A stretch of 64,000 nt of DNA. Origin: Cyclobacteriaceae bacterium. GTDB taxonomy: Bacteria; Bacteroidota; Bacteroidia; Cytophagales; Cyclobacteriaceae. The notes below the pieces were generated by a model, which saw only the letters and a list, made by a program, of their open reading frames with translations, had not been told where the DNA came from and did not search any database. The stretch spans positions 61,478 to 125,477 of the forward strand of contig JAGQYM010000006.1 of the NCBI GenBank assembly GCA_020436085.1, given 5' to 3'. Positions 28,101 to 35,730 of the stretch are shown here, one piece after another. The stretch's first letter is position 1, and the number at the start of each line of letters is the position of its first letter. The position numbers and the translations under genes were made by a program.

Positions 28101-28372
28101 GAGTGCACGGGTTTATCATCAAATACTGGCTTCCAATTCAATCCACCATCTACGGTCTTCCATATCCCGCCACTTGCAGCACCTGCATAATAAATTAAGT
28201 CGTTGCCCGGAATGCCAACTGCACAAGTAACGCGATTTCCCACTGGGCCGATGTGTCGAAACTGCAGCTGAGAAATCTGTTCTTTAGTTAAGGTTTGCCC
28301 AATGGCAATCTGCGTTACCATGAGCGCACTGACGATAAGTGTTACGAATAGTTTGATCTGCTTTGAGTTCAT
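25163..28372 (-). CDS. VPS10/sortilin-like BNR-repeat exported protein
   Basis: This large protein (1069 residues from the ATG at 28372) begins with a signal peptide (MNSKQIKLFVTLIVSALMV...AIGQ). I preferred that start to an upstream ATG (28429) because it gives a proper signal. The body has more than ten BNR/Asp-box turns (DGGxTW, DGGKSW, DGGENW) and repeated DPxDPNTVYVG strands, forming predicted double propellers. The C-terminal 300 residues are a beta-sandwich-like region and a helical coiled segment. It is a paralogue of the partial protein at 1-2860. Catalysis is unproven. Confidence 0.9.
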   Translation of the reverse strand: MNSKQIKLFVTLIVSALMVTQIAIGQTLTKEQISQLQFRHIGPVGNRVTCAVGIPGNDLIYYAGAASGGIWKTVDGGLNWKPVFDDKPVHSVGALAVAPSDYNVIYAGTGEPFIRSNVSIGNGVWKSTDGGETWNHVGLDNTGRISRILIDPTDPNTVYVGAVGHGYAPQKERGVYKSIDGGKSWKQVLFVDENTGASDLVMDPSNPRIIFAGMWQLSLRTWNRTSGGPGSGLHMSKDGGETWTKLKGNGLPEGPVGKIALSMTPADPNKVYALIETGDGVEAMGEKPESGELWRSEDKGKSWKLVSHDRNMTGRQAYYTRCTASTDNPNEIYFVTASFHYSIDGGRTLEPVNFPAQPNWDHHDVWIDPMDGDRMIVAGDGGVSISENRAQSWLRIQLPVAQLYHVTTDTNIPYNVLTNRQDGPAMRGPSRTRVQSFFGNGVIPTGMWHDVGGGESGFATPDPKDPDVVWSSASGSGALGGVVTRYNEKTRQFRHVEVWPETTVGYSAGEVKYRFQWTFPLLVSPHDHNTVYVASQVVHRTTNGGQTWEVISPDLTLNDKSKQTKSGGLTPDNIGVEYANVIYAFDESPVKQGVFWAGTNDGQVQVSQDGGKTWTNVTKNIPEFPALSTVRNIEASRWAEGKAYLTVEGHEVGNFQPYVYKTENFGKTWKKITKGIEGGNLNYCRMVKEDPVRKGLVFLGTETKLYISFDDGENWQTFMSNLPATPMYWLDIPEHFNDLVVGTYGRGIWILDDISPLQQIKDTNAKLTLFNPKNAYRFQGITSTMQFFPEASSGQDPPYGASLNYWSASEMDSVKIHITSAAGDTVRTIEGKAKPGINRVWWNLQSNPTKTVTMRTPPEGADWFPMDKNRSRTNPNYGPLTYLVPPGTYTVHLVAGGQNFKAPITIIKDPHSEGTLDDIKLQTDFVVKVTKDMNIIADMINNIESIRQQLIDLSAVLNTQKKKDLAKEVNEMSKKFATIEGKLVQLKVTGTGQDAVRWPAMLGEKFNYLGATAATADFRPSDPHNEVYTKLKGELTTQQSAYDQLLKGDFSTFTKKLQDNGIGAIVMPK

Positions 28373-28404
28373 AGGAGTGATTTTTACATTAGTTGGGAGG
28401 AATT

Positions 28405-28412
28405 GAAAGATA
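28405..28412 (-). promoter_or_regulatory. Candidate -7 element of the second VPS10/BNR operon
   Basis: The minus strand reads TATCTTTC, 33 bases before the start at 28372. This is the same octamer and nearly the same spacing as before the paralogue at 2860. Confidence 0.4.
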
Positions 28413-28477
28413 GCCAATGTGCACTTCATTAAGAAGATTGTACTATATCAATTTGTTGAATTAATTCGTGGGGAAAG

Positions 28478-29680
28478 ATGAGCGTTTCGAAATCGAACAT
28501 TTTTGAGTGTGTTGTTGTGGGAAAGGGACTGGTAGGCTCTGCGGCCGCCAGACACCTTCAAAACTTGATTGGCAATGTCGCTGTAATCGGACCGGATGAA
28601 CCTAAGGACTACAATGCCTCAAGTGTATTTGCCAGTCACTATGATCAAGGCCGTGTTCAGAGAATTATTGGCGTTGATCCGGTGTGGACACTACTAAACC
28701 AACGTTCCGCCATGCGGTATCCGATGCTTGAAAAGGAAAGTGGCATTCAATTTCATACACCAGTAGGTTGCCTCTATGTATCACACGTTGGAAAAGACGA
28801 GTATGTGGACAACGTGCCAACTCAAGCCCAGAAATTTAATACTGGTTATCAATTCCTCAACTCGGGAGACGAGATCCACAAATGCCTCCCTGCCTATAAT
28901 TTCCCAAATCAAGCCTTCGGGGTTTTAGAAAATGGACCTGCTGGTTACATCAACCCGATGAATCTGGTGCAGGCGCAGTTGGCTTTATTCAATAAACAAG
29001 GAGGAGTAACTTTAACCGACACGGTCAGCTCGGTAAGAAAGAGTGGATCAGAATATGAAGTTGATATTGAATCAGGCGAAACGCTGAGGGCCAACCGCGT
29101 TCTGATAACTGCGGGTGCATTTTCTAATTTTCATAGTCTCATTCCGAAGCCGCTTGACCTTTTTATGAAAAGTGAGACGGTGCTACTCGCGCAGGTAAGT
29201 TCTGCGGAAGTTTTAAGGTTGAAAAATTTACCCTCTCTCTTGTATGAAATTGATAACGGGAGTGTGGAGGGCATCTACGCGGTTCCACCTGTCATTTACC
29301 CCGATGGCAATATCTATTTTAAAATTGGATGCAATCTACCAAGTGATATTGTCTTCACTGAGTTGGCAGAAATACAGGAATGGTTTCGTCATGGCGACAG
29401 TGATGCTAACATTCCAGCAATACGCGATGCGCTGAATGTCATTATGCCGGATCTCAAAGTTGAAAAATTCAAGTCGAAACGATGTCTCATCAGCAGGACC
29501 AAAACCAAAAAAGCGTACATAGGCAGGGCAGATGACCACCAATTGTTTGTTGCAGCGGGAGGCAACGGCTATACTGCCATGTGCTCTGAGGCAACTGGTG
29601 AAATAGCGGCTCACTTTACAGTTCATGGCGTAGGGTCCGAAGGTTTTAACATCGAAGATTTTAAGCCTGTTTTTAATTAG
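28478..29680 (+). CDS. FAD-dependent amine/amino-acid oxidoreductase (DAO family)
   Basis: The 400-residue protein has an N-terminal dinucleotide site VVGKGLVGSAAARHL (about 13-27) and a DAO fold like sarcosine oxidase or N-methyltryptophan oxidase. TAGAFSNF at about 210-217 and the C-terminal GGNGYTAMCSEATGEI (second flavin contact) fit the family. It would oxidise a secondary amine or amino acid to an imine with hydrogen peroxide release. The substrate is unknown. The family's usual cysteine for covalent FAD is not obvious. The downstream 2-hydroxyacid reductase gene could act on a keto-acid product, but it has its own promoter. Confidence 0.85.
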   Translation: MSVSKSNIFECVVVGKGLVGSAAARHLQNLIGNVAVIGPDEPKDYNASSVFASHYDQGRVQRIIGVDPVWTLLNQRSAMRYPMLEKESGIQFHTPVGCLYVSHVGKDEYVDNVPTQAQKFNTGYQFLNSGDEIHKCLPAYNFPNQAFGVLENGPAGYINPMNLVQAQLALFNKQGGVTLTDTVSSVRKSGSEYEVDIESGETLRANRVLITAGAFSNFHSLIPKPLDLFMKSETVLLAQVSSAEVLRLKNLPSLLYEIDNGSVEGIYAVPPVIYPDGNIYFKIGCNLPSDIVFTELAEIQEWFRHGDSDANIPAIRDALNVIMPDLKVEKFKSKRCLISRTKTKKAYIGRADDHQLFVAAGGNGYTAMCSEATGEIAAHFTVHGVGSEGFNIEDFKPVFN

Positions 29681-29721
29681 TTAAGTTTTTTTGTTTCAGC
29701 CATACAGGCGAACCATACCGC

Positions 29722-29729
29722 TATATTTG
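29722..29729 (+). promoter_or_regulatory. Candidate -7 element for the GhrA-like gene
   Basis: TATATTTG matches TAnnTTTG exactly and lies 14 bases before the start codon at 29743. This would give a very short leader. Confidence 0.45.
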
Positions 29730-29742
29730 TGTTCTCATTGAT

Positions 29743-30669
29743 ATGGCAATCGTTATCATTAACCCGAAAGGTGTCGAACCCTGGATAGATGCACTGAAAC
29801 AAGTCGACTCTAGTATTGACATTCGCACTTTTCCAAACGACACAAGCCGTGAAGACATTACGTTTGCCCTCACATGGAGACATCCGTATGGCATTTTCAA
29901 AGATTACCCTAACCTGAAATGCATTTCATCGATGGGTGCAGGGGTTGACCATCTTTTGAGGGATGAAGAACTTCCTCACCATGTTCCAATCACGCGTCTT
30001 GTCGACCCATATCTGGCGCAGGACATGGCTGAGTTCGCGCTCGCGTTGGTAATGAATCACCTGCGCGATCTCAATGCATTTAAGTTGAAGCAAATTCAAA
30101 GCATCTGGAAACCGGCCGGTTACCAGAGAATCAAAGATGTCACGATTGGTGTGATGGGAGTCGGTGCTATTGGCAGCCGCGTAGCTGGTGAGCTTATGAA
30201 GTCTGGCTTCAAAGTAATCGGTTGGGCCAGAAGCCCAAAGGAAGATGAGAAGTTTAGCGTTTATGTTGGGGTTCGTGAGATTGCTGATTTTCTTCAACAG
30301 GCTCAAATTCTCATCTGCATTCTCCCTCTAACTCCTCAAACGAAAAGAATTCTTAACAAGGATGTTTTTAAGCTTCTTCCTAAGGACGCATACATTATCA
30401 ATGTGGGGCGCGGTGAGCATTTGGCTGAGGAAGATTTGCTAGAGTTTATATCGCAGGGACACCTCTCTGGTGCAGCGTTGGATGTTTTTACTGAAGAGCC
30501 GCTGCCTGCTTTAAGCTCGCTTTGGAAACATCCGAGAATAAACATCACACCGCATATTGCAAGTCTGACAGACCCTCAATCTGTAGCACCACAAATTGTT
30601 GAGAACTATCACCGTGCCATGGAAGGTAGACCGCTTCTTAATTTGGTTTCGAGAGAGCGTGGCTATTGA
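29743..30669 (+). CDS. ghrA: Glyoxylate/hydroxypyruvate reductase A (GhrA-like D-2-hydroxyacid dehydrogenase)
   Basis: This 308-residue NAD(P)-dependent enzyme reduces glyoxylate or hydroxypyruvate. The Rossmann motif GVMGVGAIGSRVAGEL lies near residues 135-150 with an R/S pair (WARSPK) suitable for NADPH. Catalytic motifs include the Arg in NVGRGEHL, the Glu in FTEEPLP and the His in PHIASLTDP. Its last 7 bases overlap the convergent ccoS. The gene fits a role with the preceding FAD oxidase, but that link is only inferred from position. Confidence 0.88.
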   Translation: MAIVIINPKGVEPWIDALKQVDSSIDIRTFPNDTSREDITFALTWRHPYGIFKDYPNLKCISSMGAGVDHLLRDEELPHHVPITRLVDPYLAQDMAEFALALVMNHLRDLNAFKLKQIQSIWKPAGYQRIKDVTIGVMGVGAIGSRVAGELMKSGFKVIGWARSPKEDEKFSVYVGVREIADFLQQAQILICILPLTPQTKRILNKDVFKLLPKDAYIINVGRGEHLAEEDLLEFISQGHLSGAALDVFTEEPLPALSSLWKHPRINITPHIASLTDPQSVAPQIVENYHRAMEGRPLLNLVSRERGY

Positions 30670-30827
30670 CTTTTTTTCTTACTACTTTTTTTGTCGTCAA
30701 AGAGCATGCGCACAGAAGGGCCATAGGTGTCATCGTATTGGCCACTTTTCATGCTCCATATAAATCCGCCCAAGAACACCAAGGCAATGGTGAGGCTGAT
30801 TCCAATCAAAAGAATAATTATAGTCAT
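30663..30827 (-). CDS. ccoS: cbb3 oxidase assembly protein CcoS
   Basis: I read a 54-codon gene here. It starts MTIIILLIGISLTIALVF with one membrane helix, continues with FLGGFIWSMKSGQYDD and ends with a basic Lys/Ser tail. The W-S-x-x-x-GQ-DD segment is the CcoS signature. CcoS is needed for insertion of haem b and copper into the oxidase. The ATG overlaps the ccoI stop (ATGA), so it is coupled to ccoI. Its tail converges on and overlaps ghrA by 7 bases. Its small size makes it easy to miss. Confidence 0.9.
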   Translation of the reverse strand: MTIIILLIGISLTIALVFLGGFIWSMKSGQYDDTYGPSVRMLFDDKKSSKKKSQ

Positions 30828-33232
30828 GATAAGACCCTCCTTGAAACAAGATTTACCATAAAGGTAGTAAACACGACTACTGAAATACTACTTATAGGCA
30901 TGAGTATGGCAGCCACCAACGGGGTAAGATGGCCTGTGACCGCGAAACTCAACCCAACCACATTGTACGCCAGTGAAATTCCAAGACTGATTTTAAGTAT
31001 GGTGAGTGCAGACTTTGAAAGAGACAGGAACCGATCGAGGTAGAACAGCTTTGTTCCGCTCAATATTCCATCGCAAGCTGGCGTAAAAACCCCCGTGTCA
31101 TCAGACACCGCAATACCCACATGGCTTTGTTTCAACGCGCCAGAATCGTTGAGACCATCTCCGAGCATCATTACGTGAGCGCCTTCCTTTTGAAGGTTCT
31201 CAATATAATCCAACTTGTTCTGCGGACTTTGCTGAAAAGCCATTTGAGTGCCGGCAGGGAAAACTTCTCTCATCCGATCTTCGTCAGCACTTGTATCACC
31301 CGAGAGCAATGCTTTGATTTTGTTGCCCAGCCGTGACGCGAGCTCTGAAACACCCGGTCGCAAAGTTGTCCCTACCTCGAAAAATCCTCTGACTACACCA
31401 TCAATAGAAATATACACACGGCTATATCCTTCATTCTCGGTGGAACCAACGAAAGCTGATGACCCAATGCGAATAACTTGATTAGATACAATTCCTTGTA
31501 TTCCTTCTCCGGGGTACTCTGTAAATTTCGTGGGTGTAGTGTCCAGGCTATCTTTTAAATTTTGTGCAAGCAAAACGCTTAGCGGATGAGTTGAACAAGA
31601 TGCTACCGAACGTACCATTTGCAACTCCTCTTTGGTAATGGTCCCCCTCCACGAAATATTTTTTGACCCGTGAGTGATTGTTCCGGTCTTATCAAAAATA
31701 ATTGAATCGATGGCGGCCATATTTTCGACCACGTCTGCACTCTTCAAGTACAGACCATTTCTACCGAAGACTCTTAGCATGCTACCGTAGGTGAATGGCG
31801 CAGCCAAAGCCAACGCGCATGGACAGGCAACCATTAATACGGAGGTAACTATCAACCACACGTGCTCACTGTTGAACCACCACCAGAAAAGTCCGGTTGC
31901 AATGGCAAGTCCAATAACTGACCATGTGAACACACGGGCTACCTTGTCCATCAAGGTCTTGTAGTTTCGGCTATCTGGTTTTGTAAACACATCATTGTTC
32001 CACAGATTGGTGAGATGACTCTGTGAGGTTTCTTTCGCAATGGTCATTAATGCAGGCTGACCGACCACTCGCCCACCGGCATAAATCAACTCACCTGCCT
32101 TTATCTCAACGGGCTTGGCTTCCCCGGTAACGAAGCTATAGTCTACTTGTGCAACATCTGTTAATAGCAGACTATCGGCAGGAACAATCTCTTTATTTCT
32201 TATCCTCACCTGATCTCCTTTTTTTAGCTCGTGCACTAGCGTGGCCTTCCAACCATCAAGGTTCTTTCTATATACAGCAAGCGGAAAATACGATTTATAG
32301 TCACGATCAAATGCAAGGTTCTCATATGTTTTATCCTGAAACCATCGTCCTATCAACAGAAAAAACACAAGTCCAGCCAATGAGTCCATATAGCCAGAAC
32401 CCGTTCCCATAAGAATATCTGATGCACTACGCGCGAACAAAACTAAAATACCGAGTGCGATGGGCACGTCAATATTTACTTGTCGTTGTTTAAAACTTTT
32501 GAATGCCGAAGTAAAATAATCTGCTCCGCTGAACAACAGTACTGGAATCGCCAATGCAACATTTAAATACGAAAATATTTTTTGAAGGCTGACGTCAAGA
32601 TGGTCAATACCGAGGTATTCCGGGAAACTTAATAGCATGATGTTTCCAAAGCAGAAACCTGCTACCGCCAGTTGGATCAATAACTTCTTGTTGCTTGTTG
32701 ATTCTTTCTTTTCTCTCAATTCACCCTCAAGACTAATGAGTGGACGATAGCCTGTGGAGGCTAGTAGCGCGGCTACTGACCCCAAACTGATCTTTGATGC
32801 ATCAAAATCAATCACAGCGGTTTTCTTTGAGAAGTTGACTTCAGACTTGATTACACCGCTGTTGATTCTATTGAGGTTTTCTAAAAGCCAAATGCATGAG
32901 ATACAGTGGATAGATGGAATATGAAACTGAACTCGTGCATGATCGCCAATATGAAAAATCAGAAGCTTATTTTTTATCTTATCATCATTGAGATAAGTAT
33001 AAGCATCTTCGTACTCTGAGTCGGACCGTACGCCTGGCGCGGTCTCAAAATTATAATATTCACAAAGGTCATTTTCTGCGAGTATCTCATACACCGTTTT
33101 GCAGCCATAACAACAGAATGATTTTTCATCAACTGTGAAGGAATCTGTTTCACATGGCTGGCCACAATGGTAGCATGTGTTTTCAGCCTGTCGCTGAGGG
33201 ACCTCTTTCAGCAAGTTGGAAGACTGGAGCAT
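30824..33232 (-). CDS. ccoI: Copper-translocating P-type ATPase CcoI (FixI)
   Basis: The 802-residue protein has an N-terminal zinc-finger-like region (Cys at 20, 23, 27, 40, 41, 44), a heavy-metal domain with IHCISC (Cys110, Cys113), and a P1B-ATPase core. The core includes the metal site CPCALALAAP, phosphorylation motif DKTGTITHG and GDGLNDSGAL. FixI/CcoI exports copper to the periplasmic side for cbb3 maturation. It precedes ccoS with a 4-base overlap and follows the usp gene by 21 bases. It lies about 11 kb from ccoNO, so the assembly genes are split into two loci. Confidence 0.95.
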   Translation of the reverse strand: MLQSSNLLKEVPQRQAENTCYHCGQPCETDSFTVDEKSFCCYGCKTVYEILAENDLCEYYNFETAPGVRSDSEYEDAYTYLNDDKIKNKLLIFHIGDHARVQFHIPSIHCISCIWLLENLNRINSGVIKSEVNFSKKTAVIDFDASKISLGSVAALLASTGYRPLISLEGELREKKESTSNKKLLIQLAVAGFCFGNIMLLSFPEYLGIDHLDVSLQKIFSYLNVALAIPVLLFSGADYFTSAFKSFKQRQVNIDVPIALGILVLFARSASDILMGTGSGYMDSLAGLVFFLLIGRWFQDKTYENLAFDRDYKSYFPLAVYRKNLDGWKATLVHELKKGDQVRIRNKEIVPADSLLLTDVAQVDYSFVTGEAKPVEIKAGELIYAGGRVVGQPALMTIAKETSQSHLTNLWNNDVFTKPDSRNYKTLMDKVARVFTWSVIGLAIATGLFWWWFNSEHVWLIVTSVLMVACPCALALAAPFTYGSMLRVFGRNGLYLKSADVVENMAAIDSIIFDKTGTITHGSKNISWRGTITKEELQMVRSVASCSTHPLSVLLAQNLKDSLDTTPTKFTEYPGEGIQGIVSNQVIRIGSSAFVGSTENEGYSRVYISIDGVVRGFFEVGTTLRPGVSELASRLGNKIKALLSGDTSADEDRMREVFPAGTQMAFQQSPQNKLDYIENLQKEGAHVMMLGDGLNDSGALKQSHVGIAVSDDTGVFTPACDGILSGTKLFYLDRFLSLSKSALTILKISLGISLAYNVVGLSFAVTGHLTPLVAAILMPISSISVVVFTTFMVNLVSRRVLS

Positions 33233-33253
33233 CAGTAAATCAATGCTAAATGT

Positions 33254-34087
33254 TTAGTTGGTCTTGAATGTCCAGATTGGGCACTCGATGTGATTCACTA
33301 CGTCCTCAGCTATGCTTCCGCTCATCAAGTGGCTCAACCCTTTTCTACCGTGAGTTGCCATTGCAATCAAATCTCCTTTGGCTTCTTTGGTGAAGTGAGC
33401 GACACCTAGTTCTTCACTCAGGTCATTATAAATGTTGAGCGTATAGTTTTTCAGCATGAAACGTTTCGCAAAGTCACTCATCATCTTTCGTGTAATCTCA
33501 TCGGTCCTAAAGTTTGCAGGCGTATTCACATATAGGATATGCAAAGTTGCTTTAAAACTTTCTTGTAATGCTTTCACTTTCATGGTGAGTTCTTCCTCAT
33601 CTGCATGTAGTGTAGATGGAAAGATGATGTTCTTTATAGAAGACGCCTTTGTACCTTTCTTAAGTGAAATCACTGGAACGGGCGACCACCTCACAATTTT
33701 TTCTGTATTGGAGCCAACGAAAAACTCTTTCAAGCCGGTAGCTCCTTTTGTACCCATGACTACGAGACTGATCTTATTGTCTTCAACAAAGCGTGCAATC
33801 GTAGGCGTTGTGGCACCGTAAATTACGTGTGTGGTTACTTTGGGTCCTTCCTTTGCCCACTTTGTTTTCATCTTGGCAAAGTCACGCTCGGCCCGATCTT
33901 TCATTTCTTTCAGATAAGTTTCCTCAAAAGACAGGGCGGGTACCATTACGCTATCATGCACCACTGGTATCTCCACTACGTTGAGTAGTACAACCTCACC
34001 CTTGTTTTGAGTAGCAACCTCTACTGCAAATTTGAACGCTTGAACGGCTGAGTCAGAGAAGTCGCAGGGAACAAGTATCTTTTTCAT
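33254..34087 (-). CDS. Tandem universal stress protein upstream of ccoI
   Basis: This protein of 277 residues (from the ATG at 34087) has two Usp domains. I chose that start because it gives MKKILVPCDFSDSA, matching the paralogue at 14981-15829. An upstream ATG at 34123 would add 12 unsupported residues. The glycine-rich motifs VVMGTKGATGLKEFFVGSNTE (in the first half) and MATHGRKGLSHLMSGSIAEDVV (in the second) are conserved. It is the first gene of usp-ccoI-ccoS, and its promoter has a perfect FNR-type box. A link between Usp and low-oxygen respiration is therefore likely. Confidence 0.9.
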   Translation of the reverse strand: MKKILVPCDFSDSAVQAFKFAVEVATQNKGEVVLLNVVEIPVVHDSVMVPALSFEETYLKEMKDRAERDFAKMKTKWAKEGPKVTTHVIYGATTPTIARFVEDNKISLVVMGTKGATGLKEFFVGSNTEKIVRWSPVPVISLKKGTKASSIKNIIFPSTLHADEEELTMKVKALQESFKATLHILYVNTPANFRTDEITRKMMSDFAKRFMLKNYTLNIYNDLSEELGVAHFTKEAKGDLIAMATHGRKGLSHLMSGSIAEDVVNHIECPIWTFKTN

Positions 34088-34125
34088 AACCTTTTGATTT
34101 GCTGTTTTATCGTCAGATTTCATTT

Positions 34126-34133
34126 CAAAAATA
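34126..34133 (-). promoter_or_regulatory. Candidate -7 element of usp-ccoI-ccoS
   Basis: The minus strand reads TATTTTTG, an exact match to TAnnTTTG, 38 bases before the start at 34087. No -33 element is seen at the normal spacing, because the FNR-type box occupies that place. Confidence 0.6.
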
Positions 34134-34155
34134 TTTTATTGGAAAGAAAGCATTC

Positions 34156-34169
34156 ATGATGTCAATCAA
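34156..34169 (-). promoter_or_regulatory. Candidate FNR-type box of usp-ccoI-ccoS
   Basis: ATGAT-GTCA-ATCAA matches the FNR consensus TTGAT-N4-ATCAA at nine of ten arm positions. Its centre at 34162.5 is 36.5 bp upstream of the downstream edge of the -7 element. This places it about -41.5 from the expected start site, the class II activator position. Confidence 0.6.
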
Positions 34170-34220
34170 GGCAGGAGATGATTACGGTCACATTAGACCG
34201 TTTTTTGCATTTTTGGGGCC

Positions 34221-35114
34221 CTACAAGAGTATTCCAATCCCAAATAGCAGTACAAAGGCAAGGGTAGATATAGCCAGCTGCTTCAAATACGGATCGAGAT
34301 CGGCAGCCATCTTTCTATTTACAGATGCGGCATTTACCAAAAACAACGGAATTGTGACAATATACAGCCACTGAAAATAGCTGTTGAAATTGATAAATGT
34401 ATAGGCAACTGCCGCGGTCAATCCGGAGAGAATAAGTATCCAATGATAGGTAACAGCCCCTTTTCGACCTATGCGCACCGGCACTGAAAATTTTCCAGCT
34501 TGTCTGTCCGATTCAATGTCGCGGATGTTATTAATATTCAAAACTCCCATGGAGAAAAAGCCGCAACTCATAGCTGGTAAGATATGGTCCCACCTGATAG
34601 ACTTCGTGAACAGGTAAAGAGATCCCAAAACTCCTACGATCCCGAAAAAGACAAGCACAGAAAAATCGCCTAAGCCAGCGTAGCCATAAGGCTTCTTGCC
34701 AACGGTGTAGGCAATGGCAGCAAGAATGCTTAGCACACCAAGACCAAAAAAATAAAGCATGGTCTCGAAGTTTCCTTCAAGGGATATCCATAGCAATGAA
34801 ATACCGCTTATTAAACACAGAACGACAAATAGAACCAACGCGCGTCTCATCGCGTTTTTCGATATCGCACCTGACTGCACTGCTCGCGAAGGTCCTATCC
34901 TTCCTTGATGGTCAGCTCCGTTGACGGAGTCTCCGTAATCATTCGCAAGGTTTGAAAGAATCTGAAGGAGTATTGTGGTTAGCGAACAAAGTAAAAAAAT
35001 ATCCCACCTGAAGGCTCCTGCTGAAGCTGCCAGGAATCCTCCCATGGCAATACAAGACAGCGCTAATGGTAGTGTTCTTGGTCTGAATGCTTCTATCCAG
35101 GCTTTCGTCTGCAT
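34221..35114 (-). CDS. menA: 1,4-Dihydroxy-2-naphthoate polyprenyltransferase (MenA)
   Basis: This 297-residue UbiA-family membrane enzyme attaches the prenyl tail to dihydroxynaphthoate, producing demethylmenaquinone. The two Asp-rich motifs are present: NLANDYGDSVNGAD (about 55-68) and NNIRDIESD (about 173-181). About eight helices follow the UbiA pattern. The N-terminal AWIEAFRPRTLPL is typical of MenA. It is the last gene of the DHS-like, argS, gpx, menA run, 33 bases after gpx. Menaquinone is the expected quinone for this phylum, which fits the nearby respiratory genes. Confidence 0.92.
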   Translation of the reverse strand: MQTKAWIEAFRPRTLPLALSCIAMGGFLAASAGAFRWDIFLLCSLTTILLQILSNLANDYGDSVNGADHQGRIGPSRAVQSGAISKNAMRRALVLFVVLCLISGISLLWISLEGNFETMLYFFGLGVLSILAAIAYTVGKKPYGYAGLGDFSVLVFFGIVGVLGSLYLFTKSIRWDHILPAMSCGFFSMGVLNINNIRDIESDRQAGKFSVPVRIGRKGAVTYHWILILSGLTAAVAYTFINFNSYFQWLYIVTIPLFLVNAASVNRKMAADLDPYLKQLAISTLAFVLLFGIGILL

Positions 35115-35147
35115 ACAATCAAAGGTAGGGTTTATATCCTGTAAGCT

Positions 35148-35711
35148 CTAATTTTTCAGAAGAGAAAGAATCTCGGGATCAAGTGGGCTTACCTTTGCTG
35201 GGAAAAAACCAATCACTTCTCCGTCAGGTGAGATCACGTATTTACAAAAATTCCACGATGGGGATTCTCCAGACTTCGCTTCCAACCAACGATATAGTGG
35301 ATGCTTGTCTTTTCCTTTGACTGAGATTTTTTCGAACATCTGAAATTTTACACCGTAGTTCTTTTCACAGAAAGCGGCAATTTCGTCATTACTCCCTGGC
35401 TCCTGCCAAAGAAAATTGTTTGCCGGAAAACCCAGAACTTCTACTTGACTTCCATATTGCTCGTGGAGTTTTTCAAGGTCTTCATATTGATAGGTGTAGC
35501 CACACTTCGAAGCGGTATTGACGACAAGGATATTCTTCCCTTTGTATTTCTCAAAGTCAATTTCCTCCCCGCTGAGAGCTGGTATTTTGAATTCGTAAAA
35601 CGATTTATCTCCGTCTTGCGGAGTAACATCAGAACCAAAGAGTGAAGAAAACATATAAACTCCGATTAAAATTAAGACACTCATACCGATTAGTACATAT
35701 CTTAACATCAA
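35148..35711 (-). CDS. Membrane-anchored glutathione peroxidase-like thiol peroxidase
   Basis: The 187-residue protein has an N-terminal membrane anchor (about 4-22) followed by a glutathione peroxidase fold. The peroxidatic cysteine is C70 in NTASKCGYTYQYEDLEKLH. The conserved Trp-Asn is present in SWNFCKYVI. The second cysteine usual in thioredoxin-dependent bacterial members (FPCNQF) is replaced by Ala in GFPANNFLWQEPG. Its recycling partner or resolving cysteine may therefore differ. It is 19 bases after argS and 33 before menA in the same operon. An outward orientation is expected but not proven. Confidence 0.87.
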   Translation of the reverse strand: MMLRYVLIGMSVLILIGVYMFSSLFGSDVTPQDGDKSFYEFKIPALSGEEIDFEKYKGKNILVVNTASKCGYTYQYEDLEKLHEQYGSQVEVLGFPANNFLWQEPGSNDEIAAFCEKNYGVKFQMFEKISVKGKDKHPLYRWLEAKSGESPSWNFCKYVISPDGEVIGFFPAKVSPLDPEILSLLKN

Positions 35712-35730
35712 ACTCTGATTTAAGTTTCAT

